DNA from: Novosphingobium sp.
Lineage (GTDB): Bacteria; Pseudomonadota; Alphaproteobacteria; Sphingomonadales; Sphingomonadaceae
Reading direction: 5' to 3'
Length of the DNA: 43,591 bases
NCBI GenBank assembly: GCA_024236235.1
Contig: JACKKV010000011.1
Coordinates: 1 to 43,591 of the forward strand
This document shows, piece by piece, positions 9,538 to 18,814 of the stretch. Numbering within the stretch: the stretch's first letter is position 1; each line of letters begins with the position of its first letter. The notes under the pieces were generated by a model that searched no databases, had not been told where the DNA came from, and was given only the letters and a program-made list of their open reading frames with translations. Position numbers and translations under genes: made by a program.

Positions 9538-12195
9538 ATGGCCAGGGATAACAGGGGTCGCAACAACAGCTTCCGGTCGGTTTCGCTCCGTTCAGGATGG
9601 CGGGCGGGCACATGCGCATTGGCGCTGTCGTTTCCGCTTACCGCCTTTGCCCAGGACGCCCAACCAGCGCCCGACTCGGGCTTCGGTGCGAATGAGGGCA
9701 ATGAAATCATCGTCACTGCGACCAAGCGCGCGCAGACGCTGCAGGACGCGCCGGTGGCCGTATCGGTCACCACGGGCGAAACCCTGGAGCGCGCGCAGGT
9801 GCGTGACATTCAGGATCTGCAGGTGCTGGTTCCCGCGCTGCGCGTCGTTCAGCTGCAAGGCTCGGCGGCGACCAATTTCTTCATTCGTGGCTTCGGCAAC
9901 GGTTCCAACAATGTCGGTATCGAACCGTCCGTGGGCGTGTTCATCGATGGCGTGTTCCGTTCGCGCACCGCCTCCCAGCTCAGCGATTTTCCCGATATCC
10001 AGCGGGTCGAGGTGCTGCGCGGCCCGCAATCAACGCTGTTCGGCAAGAATGCCTCGGCGGGTGTCATTTCCATCGTGACCAGGGAACCGAGCTTCAGCTT
10101 CGGCGGTTCGGCGGAGGCGACTTACGGCAATTTCGATGCCCGTGTGCTCAAGGCCTATGTCACCGGCCCGGTCAGCGAATCCGTGGCGGTCAGCCTGGCG
10201 GGTGGGCTCAACAAGCGTGACGGCTATGTCCGCGATCTGGGCTTTGGCGGACGCAATAATGAGCGCAACCGCTGGTTCGTGCGGGGCCAGCTGCTGTTCG
10301 ATCCGTCCACCGATTTCCGCTTCCGGGTGATCGCCGATTACGACAAGATCGATGAAAATTGCTGCACCGTGGTCAATCTCCAGTCATCTGCGGCAACGGG
10401 GGCTATCCTTTCGCCCTTTATCGGCGGGCAGGTGAATGACCCGGCTGACCGTTTCGATGACAAGGTCTATACTAACCGGCCATCGACTAACGAGATTGAG
10501 AATTACGGCGTTTCGATGCAGTTCGATTACGATCCCGGCCCAGTCAAGCTGACTTCGATCACCTCGCTGCGGCGTACCAACACGCTGGCGGATCAGGATT
10601 CCGATTTTACCAGCGGGCGGTTGCTGGCAACCAATCTGACTGACCAGAACCTGAAAAGCTTCACGCAGGAATATCGCCTGTCCACCAATTTATGGGACCG
10701 GGTCGATGCGATGCTGGGCGTGTTCTATATGAAAGAACGCTTCAAGCAGCATGGCGAGCTGTTCCTGGATGACCAGTTCCGCACTTATGCCGATCTGCTG
10801 GTGCAGGGCGAGAGCGGGGGGGCACTGTCCGTTCCGCTGCTGGAAGCGACATTTGGCGGGCTGGATGCCGCAGCGGCGATGGATCCCACGCTGGCCGGGC
10901 GTTATCTCGGCACATTCTTCGTTCCCGGAACAGGCCAGAACATGGATTTCCGCCTGAAGAGCGAGTCATTCTCGATCTTCGGCCAGCTCGATTTTGAGGT
11001 CACGGACCGGCTGACGCTGACGCTTGGCGGCAATTTCACCAAGGACAAGAAGAAGTTCCGCACCAATGTGATTTCGAGCGATACTTTCTCCTCGGTTGAT
11101 TTCGACGCGCCTCAATATGCGCCATTGCGCTATAATCTGATTTACGGCGGGGCGCTGGCGCAGGGGGCGGATGCCACCACCGCAAATGCCATCGCGACGG
11201 CCAACATGAACAATCCGCTGGCCAACCCGCTTGGCCCGCTGCGTGCGTTCCAGCTGTTCCCGGCGTTCCTCAACGTCCCCAATGCGGTGGAAGACGGCAA
11301 GACCAGCGATCAGGATTTCTCCTACACCCTGCGTCTTGCCTATGATGCGACGGACAACGTCAATCTCTATGCCAGCTATGCGACCGGCTTCAAGGCGAGT
11401 TCGATCAACCTGTCGCGCGATGGCCGCCCGCCCGCGGCGATCTTCGGTGCGCTTGGCACGGCCGGGCTGATCACCCCCAATCTCTATGCCGGTACGCGCT
11501 CTGCCGATCCCGAGGATTCGCGAGTGATCGAATTCGGGGCCAAGGGCAGCTGGCGCAATTATTCGGCGAATCTTGCCGTATTCCATCAGGCGATCAAGGG
11601 TTTCCAGGCCAACATCTTCACTGGCACGGGCTTCGCCCTGTCCAGCGCGGGCAAGCAGTCCACCTATGGCGTGGAATTCGATGGACAGGCCAAGCCGATC
11701 CGGCCGCTGACGCTTGGATTGTCCATCGTCTGGCTTGATCCCAAATATGACAGTTTCCTGTTTTCCGCCGTGGGCGACCAGTCCGGCCGTCGCCCGCCGG
11801 AAATCCCGGAATGGTCGATCACGCTCAGCGGCCAGTGGGACCAGGAACTGGGCAATGGCGACAATCTGATCCTGCGCGCCGCCTATCATTATGAATCCAA
11901 TGCCTGGGCGGTGGAAGGGCTGCCCGGTTTCATCGAGCGGGATGCGGCGGGCAATGTGGTGGATTACCAGCCCGCGATCGACGCCGCATCGAAGTTCCGC
12001 CGCCAGGTGGACGAGGTGGACGCCTCTGTCACCTATGCGATGGAAAACGGGCTTGAGCTGTCAGTCTGGGGACGTAACCTGCTGGACGACCGCTATCTCA
12101 ACCGGATTTTCGACGCGGTGGCGCAGCCGGGTGGCATCTCCGGCTACCCCAATGTGCCACGGACTTACGGGGTTTCAGCAAGATACAAGTGGTGA
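9538..12195 (+). CDS. TonB-dependent outer-membrane receptor
   Basis: An 885-residue receptor importing an unidentified ligand across the outer membrane. It has a long twin-basic-containing N-terminus, a signal peptide ending near LTAFAQ, and a TonB box (NEIIVTATKRAQTLQDAPVA). The plug domain has SVGVFIDGVFRSRTASQL and VEVLRGPQSTLFGKNASAG, followed by a beta-barrel ending in an aromatic residue (SARYKW). The plug resembles those of the large sphingomonad receptor family often called iron complex receptors. No iron-uptake, sugar or aromatic-degradation genes lie nearby, so the substrate is open. GAAAAGGAGAAGG upstream serves as a possible ribosome-binding site. A strong terminator follows. Confidence 0.93.
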   Translation: MARDNRGRNNSFRSVSLRSGWRAGTCALALSFPLTAFAQDAQPAPDSGFGANEGNEIIVTATKRAQTLQDAPVAVSVTTGETLERAQVRDIQDLQVLVPALRVVQLQGSAATNFFIRGFGNGSNNVGIEPSVGVFIDGVFRSRTASQLSDFPDIQRVEVLRGPQSTLFGKNASAGVISIVTREPSFSFGGSAEATYGNFDARVLKAYVTGPVSESVAVSLAGGLNKRDGYVRDLGFGGRNNERNRWFVRGQLLFDPSTDFRFRVIADYDKIDENCCTVVNLQSSAATGAILSPFIGGQVNDPADRFDDKVYTNRPSTNEIENYGVSMQFDYDPGPVKLTSITSLRRTNTLADQDSDFTSGRLLATNLTDQNLKSFTQEYRLSTNLWDRVDAMLGVFYMKERFKQHGELFLDDQFRTYADLLVQGESGGALSVPLLEATFGGLDAAAAMDPTLAGRYLGTFFVPGTGQNMDFRLKSESFSIFGQLDFEVTDRLTLTLGGNFTKDKKKFRTNVISSDTFSSVDFDAPQYAPLRYNLIYGGALAQGADATTANAIATANMNNPLANPLGPLRAFQLFPAFLNVPNAVEDGKTSDQDFSYTLRLAYDATDNVNLYASYATGFKASSINLSRDGRPPAAIFGALGTAGLITPNLYAGTRSADPEDSRVIEFGAKGSWRNYSANLAVFHQAIKGFQANIFTGTGFALSSAGKQSTYGVEFDGQAKPIRPLTLGLSIVWLDPKYDSFLFSAVGDQSGRRPPEIPEWSITLSGQWDQELGNGDNLILRAAYHYESNAWAVEGLPGFIERDAAGNVVDYQPAIDAASKFRRQVDEVDASVTYAMENGLELSVWGRNLLDDRYLNRIFDAVAQPGGISGYPNVPRTYGVSARYKW

Positions 12196-12217
12196 ACGAC
12201 GCCACACCAATGGGGGG

Positions 12218-12243
12218 AAGGGGAGCCAACGGCTCCCCTTTTT
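12218..12243 (+). terminator. Intrinsic terminator after the TonB receptor
   Basis: AAGGGGAGCC, a 3-base loop AAC, then GGCTCCCCTT form a perfect 10-bp stem, followed by TTT. It lies 22 bases after the receptor stop and isolates the receptor from the DUF805 gene. Confidence 0.92.
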
Positions 12244-12307
12244 CGTTGCGGATCGCCTATTTATGTGGTGCCTTCTCTCTCTCACGCTGGGCATGAGGAG
12301 GGAAATC

Positions 12308-12760
12308 ATGAACTGGATGCTGTTGCCGCTAAAGCGTTATGCCGAATTTTCCGGCCGGTCGCGCCGGATGGAATATTGGATGTTCGCCCTGCTGAACGTC
12401 ATCATCGCCTTTGCCGTCCTCATCGTGATTATGGCCGGGGGGTTTTCAATGGCGCAACTGGGGGCCGCCGAAGCCGCTCCTGCCGCGCTTGGTCCGCTCG
12501 TCTGGCTTGGCTTCGGGGTTCTGGGTCTGTGGTGGCTCGCGATCATTGTGCCCAGCGTTGCGGTGACCGTGCGTCGTCTGCATGATCGCGACATGTCGGG
12601 TTGGTGGTATCTGGGCTTTTTCATCGCCGGGTTCATTCCCTTGATCAATCTCATCTCGGGCATCGCCTTTTTCGTGCTGATGGTGCTTCCTGGTACGCCC
12701 GGGCCCAATCGTTTCGGTCCGGATCCCAAGGATCCCGCCAGTGCGGATGTGTTCGCCTGA
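12308..12760 (+). CDS. DUF805 family inner-membrane protein
   Basis: A 150-residue multi-pass membrane protein. The family hallmarks are the N-terminal FSGRSRRMEYWMFALLNVII, a central hydrophobic segment, and VRRLHDRDMSGWWYLGFF before the last two membrane spans. A final motif PGTPGPNRFGPDP is also typical. DUF805 proteins are widespread (YhaH-like) with no settled function. The start at 12308 is chosen because GAGGAGGG precedes it at good distance; the frame is open far upstream inside the receptor gene, but that is shadow. It is followed 8 bases later by a small lipoprotein gene, so the two are probably cotranscribed. Confidence 0.92.
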   Translation: MNWMLLPLKRYAEFSGRSRRMEYWMFALLNVIIAFAVLIVIMAGGFSMAQLGAAEAAPAALGPLVWLGFGVLGLWWLAIIVPSVAVTVRRLHDRDMSGWWYLGFFIAGFIPLINLISGIAFFVLMVLPGTPGPNRFGPDPKDPASADVFA

Positions 12761-12768
12761 CATAGATC

Positions 12769-13272
12769 ATGCGTACTGCCCTTACGCTCTTGCTGCTGGG
12801 GTTTGCACTGGCGTCCTGTGACAATGGCACGCCGCCGCAGGAAGTAAGGGATCGCGAAATCGCGCGCGGTGACAGCCTGCCCGTGATGGGTCAAGAGCGA
12901 CGTCTTGCCGTGATCGCGCAGGGCAGTTTCGATGGCACCGGCCTGGCGGCGGAACAGCAGTTCCATATGCTGCTGGAACCTGCGCTGCGCGCGCGCGGCA
13001 TAAATGCAATCATCGTGCTGCTGGAACCGGGGACGCCGTTGCCGGTCCCGCGACCCGAACTGGTCCTTGCTGACAGCCGCATCCCCGACACAGGCGACAC
13101 GGCCGGGGTACCAGTGCTGCGTCTCGATGCGGCGGCGGCGCTGGCGGGCAAACCCGACCTTGTGCAGGCCGATGGCCAGCACCCCAATGCGTTGGGCGTG
13201 GAAGCGCTGGTTGGCGCAGCGGGCAGACAGGTGGCGGCAGAACTCAGCGTGCAGGCTGTCAGCGAAAAATAA
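12769..13272 (+). CDS. Lipoprotein, shortened and decayed SGNH-hydrolase relative
   Basis: A 167-residue predicted lipoprotein with the lipobox LASC after a short hydrophobic leader. The region RRLAVIAQGSFDGTGLAAEQ, continuing to LEPALRARGINAIIV, aligns by eye with the start of TesA-type SGNH esterases. There the block is normally GDSL and is followed by a GYGL-like run and an ALRARGI helix; here the Asp is replaced (QGSF). The C-terminus LVQADGQHPNALGVEALVG matches the last block, which holds the catalytic His. The middle third with the usual Gly and Asn blocks is missing. An upstream GDSL string at ARGDSLPVMG is probably accidental. Catalysis is unlikely. It follows the DUF805 gene by 8 bases. 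Confidence 0.6.
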   Translation: MRTALTLLLLGFALASCDNGTPPQEVRDREIARGDSLPVMGQERRLAVIAQGSFDGTGLAAEQQFHMLLEPALRARGINAIIVLLEPGTPLPVPRPELVLADSRIPDTGDTAGVPVLRLDAAAALAGKPDLVQADGQHPNALGVEALVGAAGRQVAAELSVQAVSEK

Positions 13273-13274
13273 GG

Positions 13275-14354
13275 TCAGCCTGACTGGGTGTTGCCCGCCA
13301 CGGGCAGTCGCAGCGCGTTCCAGCGCAACATGCCGCCGGCCAGATTGGCAACCTTGCCGAACCCTTCGCGCTCCAACATCAGCGCCGCCTGCGCCGAACG
13401 TGCGCCCGATCGGCACACCGTTACGACCGGCCGATCCTTCGCCAGCGCTTCCGCGTTAGCCGAAAGCTTGCCGAGCGGCATCAGCAACGCCCCGTCGATA
13501 TGGCCCAGGATGCCGTCATATTCATCCGCTTCGCGCACATCCACGATTTGCACCTCGCGCAGATGCTCTTCCAGCCAGCGCGGCGCGATTTCCCAGAACC
13601 CGGCGTAAGTGAAAGTCAGCGGCGCCCAATCCGGGCCGGTAATTGCCGACGCGGGGTTGTCCGGCTTGCCGCATTTGAGATTGGCCGGAACGGCGATGTC
13701 GATCAGCTTGGGATGCGGCAGGCCCAGATTGACCATGTACCCGCGGAAGTCCTCCAGCGTGATCTGTGCCCCCAGCCGGGGATTGAAGGACTTTTCTTCG
13801 GCAACGCTGGTGGCGGTCGATCCGCGATAATCATGGCCGGGATAGAGCAGGCAACTGTCTGGCAGGGCGAAAATCTTGTCATGAACCGAATGGAACATGA
13901 TGCCCGGATCGCCTTGCTGGAAATCGGTCCGCCCGCAGCCGCGAATCAGCAGGCAATCCCCGGTAAAGGCCATGCTCTTGTCGTCCAGAACGAAGGTGGA
14001 GCAGCCGTTGGTGTGGCCGGGCGTTTCCAGCACGCTGACATGGCGTTGTCCGAACGCCAGCCTTGCCCCTTCCTCGAATGGCACATCGGCGCCTGCCGCG
14101 CCCGATCTGGCCGATATGGCGATCCGGCTGCCCAGCCGGTCGCGCAGCAGCCAGGCGGCTGTCACATGGTCGGCATGGACATGCGTATCCAGTGTCATCA
14201 CCAGCCGCAGGCCGAGTTCCGCCATCAACGCCATGTCGCGCCCGGCCTGCTCGAAGACCGGATCGATCAGGATGCATTCGCGGCTGTCCGGGCAGCCGAG
14301 CAGATAGGTGTAGGTGGACGATTGCTGATCGAACAGTTGGCGGAATATCAGCAT
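13275..14354 (-). CDS. Persulfide dioxygenase-rhodanese fusion protein
   Basis: A 359-residue two-domain enzyme of sulfide detoxification. The N-terminal two-thirds is an ETHE1-like metallo-beta-lactamase fold: QLFDQQSSTYTYLLG, metal ligands THVHADH, LETPGHTNG, AFTGDCLLIRGCGRTDFQ and YPGHDY. The C-terminal third is a rhodanese domain (VQIVDVREADEYDGILGHID) with active-site loop CRSGAR. Such fusions oxidise glutathione persulfide to sulfite and join it with another persulfide to form thiosulfate. The enzyme is cytosolic. Its ATG overlaps the stop of the Ddn-like gene (TAATG at 14354), so the two are translated together. No sulfide:quinone reductase gene is nearby. Confidence 0.93.
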   Translation of the reverse strand: MLIFRQLFDQQSSTYTYLLGCPDSRECILIDPVFEQAGRDMALMAELGLRLVMTLDTHVHADHVTAAWLLRDRLGSRIAISARSGAAGADVPFEEGARLAFGQRHVSVLETPGHTNGCSTFVLDDKSMAFTGDCLLIRGCGRTDFQQGDPGIMFHSVHDKIFALPDSCLLYPGHDYRGSTATSVAEEKSFNPRLGAQITLEDFRGYMVNLGLPHPKLIDIAVPANLKCGKPDNPASAITGPDWAPLTFTYAGFWEIAPRWLEEHLREVQIVDVREADEYDGILGHIDGALLMPLGKLSANAEALAKDRPVVTVCRSGARSAQAALMLEREGFGKVANLAGGMLRWNALRLPVAGNTQSG

Positions 14355-14851
14355 TACCCCTCCTTTCGCGGCGATGTTGACAGGTCACTGATTGTCGATC
14401 CCGCGCGCAGCAGCACCACCGGGATCTGGCGGTCTGTCCTGCTTTCATATTCCTGATAGGGTGGATAATAAGCCTTCATTTGCGCCCACAACCGTTCCCG
14501 TTCGACACCCTCTGCCACGCGCCAGGTGCCTTCGAAACAGTCCAGCCCGATGCGAAACCTGACATCGGGCTTTTCGGACAGGTTGAGGAACCACGACGGG
14601 TGGAAATCCTGCCCGCCATTGGACGCGATGATCATGAATTCATCGCCAGCCCTGTCATAGATCAGTGGCGTCACCCGTTCGGCCCCGCTCTTTCGCCCGA
14701 TGGTGTGCAGCAGCAGGCAGGTCGTTTTTTCGCCGCCGCCGAACTGGCGACCGTCGATATACTGGGCCGATTCCGGATCAGAGAGATATTGCTGCAGATG
14801 TTCGGCAAACCAGGGTTTGAGGCTTGCCATGAATTCGCCGGCGTCGACCAT
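14354..14851 (-). CDS. Nitroreductase/quinone reductase family protein (Ddn-like)
   Basis: A 165-residue protein of the DUF385/Ddn family, a split-barrel flavin-type fold first known from deazaflavin-dependent nitroreductases of mycobacteria. Visible features are CLLLHTIGRKSGAERVTPLIY, FMIIASNGGQDFHPSWFLNL and WRVAEGVERERLWAQM, all usual for the family. Sphingomonads generally do not make F420, so the cofactor may be different; that is an inference. AAGGAGAG sits at good distance before the ATG at 14851. It is the first gene of a pair with the persulfide dioxygenase fusion. Confidence 0.85.
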   Translation of the reverse strand: MVDAGEFMASLKPWFAEHLQQYLSDPESAQYIDGRQFGGGEKTTCLLLHTIGRKSGAERVTPLIYDRAGDEFMIIASNGGQDFHPSWFLNLSEKPDVRFRIGLDCFEGTWRVAEGVERERLWAQMKAYYPPYQEYESRTDRQIPVVLLRAGSTISDLSTSPRKEG

Positions 14852-14883
14852 CGCTCTCTCCTTGTGGCCGGCTGCGCCGGCTC

Positions 14884-15201
14884 TTACTGATTTTGCGCCT
14901 GCCGGTGATGCCGGATGACCTCATCGATCACGAAGCGAAGGAATTTTTCGCTGAATTCGGGATCCAGATCGGCTTCTTCGGCCAGTCTGCGCAACCGTTC
15001 CACCTGGCGCTGTTCGCGCCCTGGATCAGCGGGCGGAAGCGCGCTCTTCGCCTTGTATTCGCCCACCGCCTTGGTGATGCGGAAACGTTCTGCCAGCATG
15101 TGAATCAGGGCGGCATCGATATTGTCGATGCTTTTGCGGAATCCGGCCAGGGTCGGATCCTCGGTCGCCTGCAGGGCGGTCGGTGTTGGTTCGCTTGCCA
15201 T
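14884..15201 (-). CDS. Chorismate mutase, AroQ type
   Basis: A short, all-helical chorismate mutase of 105 residues that converts chorismate to prephenate for Phe and Tyr synthesis. Motifs are AGFRKSIDNIDAALIHMLAERF, with the conserved Arg and the IDxID-like run, ITKAVGEYKAKSALPPADPGREQ with the second Lys, and the C-terminal helix FLRFVIDEVIRHHRQ. I chose the start MASEPTP at 15201; the frame is open to 15294 but the extra part would overlap the divergent polyprenyl synthase gene. The gap to the Ddn-like gene below is 33 bases. Confidence 0.93.
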   Translation of the reverse strand: MASEPTPTALQATEDPTLAGFRKSIDNIDAALIHMLAERFRITKAVGEYKAKSALPPADPGREQRQVERLRRLAEEADLDPEFSEKFLRFVIDEVIRHHRQAQNQ

Positions 15202-15267
15202 CGCGGCGTAGCTAGCAGGACCATTCCATGCTTGCCAAGCGTCGTCCATCATCCCATGTGCGCGCGC

Positions 15268-16290
15268 ATGAATGACAATGTCGTCCCCCTTCATCGCGGC
15301 GAAACGCCAAGGGAACCCTCACTGGCGCCCATGCTGGGCCTGACGGCCAGTGCCATGAACGCGGTCAATGCCGTCATCCTCGACAAGATGCAGAGCGAAA
15401 TTCCGCTGATTCCGGCGCTTGCAGGTCATCTGATTTCAGGTGGCGGCAAGCGGATGCGGCCGATGCTCACCCTCGCGGGCGCGGAACTGGTCGGCTATCA
15501 CGGCACGCGCCATCATAAGCTGGCAGCGGCCGTCGAATTCATTCACACCGCCACTCTTTTGCACGACGATGTTGTGGACGGTTCGGAAACGCGGCGCGGC
15601 AGGCAAACCGCCAATATCGTGTTCGGCAACCCGGCCACGGTGCTGGTGGGCGATTTCCTGTTTTCGCGTTCGTTTGAACTCATGGTCGAAGACGGCAGCC
15701 TGAAGGTGCTTAAGATACTCTCGTCCGCTTCGGCCATCATCGCACAGGGCGAGGTGGACCAGCTTACCGCGCAGCGCGAGATCGAGACGAGCGAGGATCG
15801 CTATCTTCATATCATCGGCGCCAAAACGGCGGCGCTGTTCGCGGCGGCCAGCCGTATCGCGGCGGTGGTCGCCGAACGGGACGAGGCGGAAGAACGCGCG
15901 CTTGACGATTACGGGCGCAATCTGGGCATTGCCTTCCAGCTGGTCGATGATGCGATCGATTATGATTCCGATGCGGCCAGCATGGGCAAGGATCAGGGCG
16001 ACGATTTTCGCGAAGGCAAGATGACCCTGCCGGTGATCCTGGCTTATGCGCGCGGAAATGAGGAGGAACGCCGGTTCTGGCGCGATGCGATCGCGGGCTT
16101 CCGGACCGAGGACAGCGATCTTGCTCATGCCGTCAACCTGATCCGCGGGCATGATGCGCTCAACGCGACGCGCGAACGCGCCCGCCATTACGCCGAACGC
16201 GCCATCGCCGCCCTGTCGATCTTCCCGGATGGCAAGGCGCGCGCGGCGATGACCGAGGCCGCCCTGTTCGCGGTCAGCCGGGGGTATTGA
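15268..16290 (+). CDS. ispB: Long-chain polyprenyl diphosphate synthase (ubiquinone side chain)
   Basis: A 340-residue trans-prenyltransferase that extends farnesyl diphosphate with isopentenyl diphosphate. The first aspartate-rich motif is LLHDDVVDGSETRRG and the second is QLVDDAIDYDSDAASMGKDQ. GGGKRMRPML provides the diphosphate-binding Arg residues. In sphingomonads the chain is normally C50, made for ubiquinone-10, which is inference here. Start 15268 is preferred; ATG at 15256 would add four residues. It is divergent from chorismate mutase with a very short gap, and its end lies 11 bases before the hrpB start, so hrpB may share the transcript. Confidence 0.93.
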   Translation: MNDNVVPLHRGETPREPSLAPMLGLTASAMNAVNAVILDKMQSEIPLIPALAGHLISGGGKRMRPMLTLAGAELVGYHGTRHHKLAAAVEFIHTATLLHDDVVDGSETRRGRQTANIVFGNPATVLVGDFLFSRSFELMVEDGSLKVLKILSSASAIIAQGEVDQLTAQREIETSEDRYLHIIGAKTAALFAAASRIAAVVAERDEAEERALDDYGRNLGIAFQLVDDAIDYDSDAASMGKDQGDDFREGKMTLPVILAYARGNEEERRFWRDAIAGFRTEDSDLAHAVNLIRGHDALNATRERARHYAERAIAALSIFPDGKARAAMTEAALFAVSRGY

Positions 16291-16301
16291 GGGCGCGGGG
16301 C

Positions 16302-18800
16302 ATGGCCGCGCTGCCGATCCATTCCGTTCTCCCGGAACTGCTGGCAACGCTGGCCCGGCGCAATTCGGCGGTGCTGGTCGCGCCGCCGGGTGCGGGCAAG
16401 ACCACGGCGGTGGCCCCTGCCTTGATCGGCGAATCATGGTGCAGCGGCAGTGTCATCATCCTTTCGCCACGCCGGGTCGCGGCGCGGGCGGCTGCCGAGC
16501 GCATGGCCGAAATGCTGGGCGAAAAGCCAGGCGAAACCGTCGGCTATCATACCCGGATGGACAGCAGACGCAGCGCCCAGACCCGCATTCTGGTCATGAC
16601 CGAGGCGATTTTCGTCGCGCAGATCCTCAAGGATCAGGAACTCGCGGGCGTCTCTGCCGTGCTGTTCGACGAGGCGCATGAACGGCATCTCGATTCCGAT
16701 CTCGGCCTTGCCCTGGCGCTTGAAACCCAGTCCGTGCTGCGTGAAGATTTGCGCCTTCTGGTGATGTCCGCCACGCTGGATGGCGCGCGGTTCGCCAGCT
16801 TGCTGGCGCAGGGTGGGGCGCAGGCGCCGGTCATTGAAAGCGCGGGCAGGGCGCATCCACTGGCGATCCGCTGGCTGGGCGCACGGCCCGAACTGCGCCT
16901 TGAAGACGCCATGGCCAGCGCGATCCAGACCGCCTGGCGCGAGGAGGATGGCGACCTGCTGGCCTTCCTGCCGGGCGTCGGAGAGATTGAACGGGTGCGC
17001 GAACGGCTGGCGGAAAAGTTGCCCGCCGCGCTGATCCTGCCACTGCATGGCCAATGCGAACCGGGTGCGCAACGCGCCGCGATCCGGCGTGATCCGCAAG
17101 GCATGCGCCGCATCGTGCTCGCCACCAGCATCGCCGAAACCTCGCTGACTCTCGACGGGGTCAGCGTGGTGGTCGATTCGGGTCTGTCACGCAGGGCTGA
17201 ATTTGATCGGGCGGCGGGTGTCACTCATCTTGTCACTACCCGAGCCAGCCAGTCAGCGGCGGCCCAGCGTGCCGGTCGTGCGGCGCGCCAGGGGCCAGGC
17301 GTTGCCTATCGTCTGTGGGAAGAGGCCGCACATCCTGGCAGGCCGGAATTCGACGCGCCCGAAATGCTGACGGCTGACCTTGCCGCGCTGGTGCTGGCGC
17401 TGGCCCGGTGGGGGGCCGGCGATCCGGCCAACCTGCGCTGGCTGGACCCGCCGCCCGCACCCTCGATCGCTTCGGCGCGCCAGCGGTTAAGCGCGCTCGG
17501 CGCCCTGGACGGTGAAGGGCGGATCACCCCGTTTGGAGAGCAGGTGGCCGCGCTGCCTATGGCGCCGTGGCAGGCCGCGATGGTCCTGTTCGGCGCCGAG
17601 ACAGGCGTGGCTGAAAAGGCGGCGCGGCTGGCGCTGCTGTTGCAGGAACGCGGTCTGGGTGGGCGCGGCGATGATCTGTTGCAGCGCCTTTCGCGCTGGG
17701 ATGCGGAAACCCATGGCCGGGCAGAGGCCGCGCGCAAGCTGGTCCAGGGATGGGCGAAGCAGGCGGTCGCGCTGGTCAAATCCGATGTCGCCCATCGCGG
17801 GCGCGGTGAGGATACTGGGAGGGGGCGCATCCCGGCTTCGCTCGCCGTGAACGGCGTTCTCAATCCCGCTCTGTTCCTCGCGCTCGCCATGCCCGACAAC
17901 ATCGCGCGCCGCCGCGATGCGTCTGGTGAAAGCTGGATTTCAGCGGGTGGGCGCGGCTTTGTTCTGGATGCCTCCTCGCCGCTTGCGCGGGCGGAATGGC
18001 TGGCGATTGGCGATGCGCAGGGAAGCGCGAAGGGTGCGCGCATTACCGCCGCCGCCGCGCTCGAAACGCAAGAGGTCGAACAGGTGCTGGCCGGCCGGAT
18101 CGAAAGGCGTTCGATCCTGCGCTGGAACGACAGCGAGCGGCGGGTGGAGACCCGGCTCGAACGCAGGCTGGGAGCAGTCACGCTCGCCAGCGGGCCGGAC
18201 CCCGCGCCGGATCAGGCAGCGATCGCGGCACTGCTGCTGGAACAGGCGCGGACATCGCTTGACCAGCTCCTGCCCGCCAGCCTGCTGGCGCGGGCGCGCC
18301 ATGCTGGGCTGGACGAACTGGCCTGCGATACGCTGGCCGAACGTGCGGAGGAATGGCTGGCGCCGCTGCTGGCGCAGCGCAGGGATCTCGACCTAGATCG
18401 GGGCAGGGTGGCGGACGCTGTGCTGGCGCTGCTCGATTGGGATGCACGGCAACGTCTTGACCGGGTCGCCCCGCGCGAATTCGCAACGCCTGCGGGCACG
18501 CGCCATGCCATCGATTATGCGCATGACGGCGGTCCGGCGGTGGAAGTGCGCGTGCAGGCCATGTTCGGCCTGGACCAGCATCCGCTGATCGGTGCGACGC
18601 CGCTGCTTCTGAAGCTCACCAGCCCTGCGGGGAGGCCCATCCAGGCCACGCGCGATCTGCCGCAATTCTGGCGCGGCAGCTGGCAGGATGTGAAGAAGGA
18701 GATGAAGGGCCGCTACCCGAAGCATCGCTGGCCGGACGAACCCTGGGCCGAAAAGCCGAGTTTGAAGACGAAGAACGCCTTTTCACGCAGCGAAGGTTGA
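16302..18800 (+). CDS. hrpB: ATP-dependent helicase HrpB, DEAH type
   Basis: An 832-residue DEAH-box helicase of the HrpB group; its cellular role is not well defined. Motifs are PPGAGKTTAVAPAL (I), RRVAARAAAERMAEML (Ia), FDEAHERHLDSDLGL (II), VMSATLDGARF (III), ATSIAETSLTLDGV (V) and QSAAAQRAGRAARQGPG (VI). The C-terminal HrpB-specific domain ends with FWRGSWQDVKKEMKGRYPKH, a family signature. I chose ATG at 16302; a TTG at 16287 overlapping the ispB stop is the only alternative. The gene is followed by the NDUFS4-like gene after 14 bases. Confidence 0.96.
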   Translation: MAALPIHSVLPELLATLARRNSAVLVAPPGAGKTTAVAPALIGESWCSGSVIILSPRRVAARAAAERMAEMLGEKPGETVGYHTRMDSRRSAQTRILVMTEAIFVAQILKDQELAGVSAVLFDEAHERHLDSDLGLALALETQSVLREDLRLLVMSATLDGARFASLLAQGGAQAPVIESAGRAHPLAIRWLGARPELRLEDAMASAIQTAWREEDGDLLAFLPGVGEIERVRERLAEKLPAALILPLHGQCEPGAQRAAIRRDPQGMRRIVLATSIAETSLTLDGVSVVVDSGLSRRAEFDRAAGVTHLVTTRASQSAAAQRAGRAARQGPGVAYRLWEEAAHPGRPEFDAPEMLTADLAALVLALARWGAGDPANLRWLDPPPAPSIASARQRLSALGALDGEGRITPFGEQVAALPMAPWQAAMVLFGAETGVAEKAARLALLLQERGLGGRGDDLLQRLSRWDAETHGRAEAARKLVQGWAKQAVALVKSDVAHRGRGEDTGRGRIPASLAVNGVLNPALFLALAMPDNIARRRDASGESWISAGGRGFVLDASSPLARAEWLAIGDAQGSAKGARITAAAALETQEVEQVLAGRIERRSILRWNDSERRVETRLERRLGAVTLASGPDPAPDQAAIAALLLEQARTSLDQLLPASLLARARHAGLDELACDTLAERAEEWLAPLLAQRRDLDLDRGRVADAVLALLDWDARQRLDRVAPREFATPAGTRHAIDYAHDGGPAVEVRVQAMFGLDQHPLIGATPLLLKLTSPAGRPIQATRDLPQFWRGSWQDVKKEMKGRYPKHRWPDEPWAEKPSLKTKNAFSRSEG

Positions 18801-18814
18801 ATTAAGGGGCACGC

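Noticed and set aside
12862..12882. GDSL string in ARGDSLPVMG as the active site of an esterase
   Set aside because: The flanking residues do not fit the first SGNH block; the better match is the following QGSFDGTGL region, which lacks the Asp.
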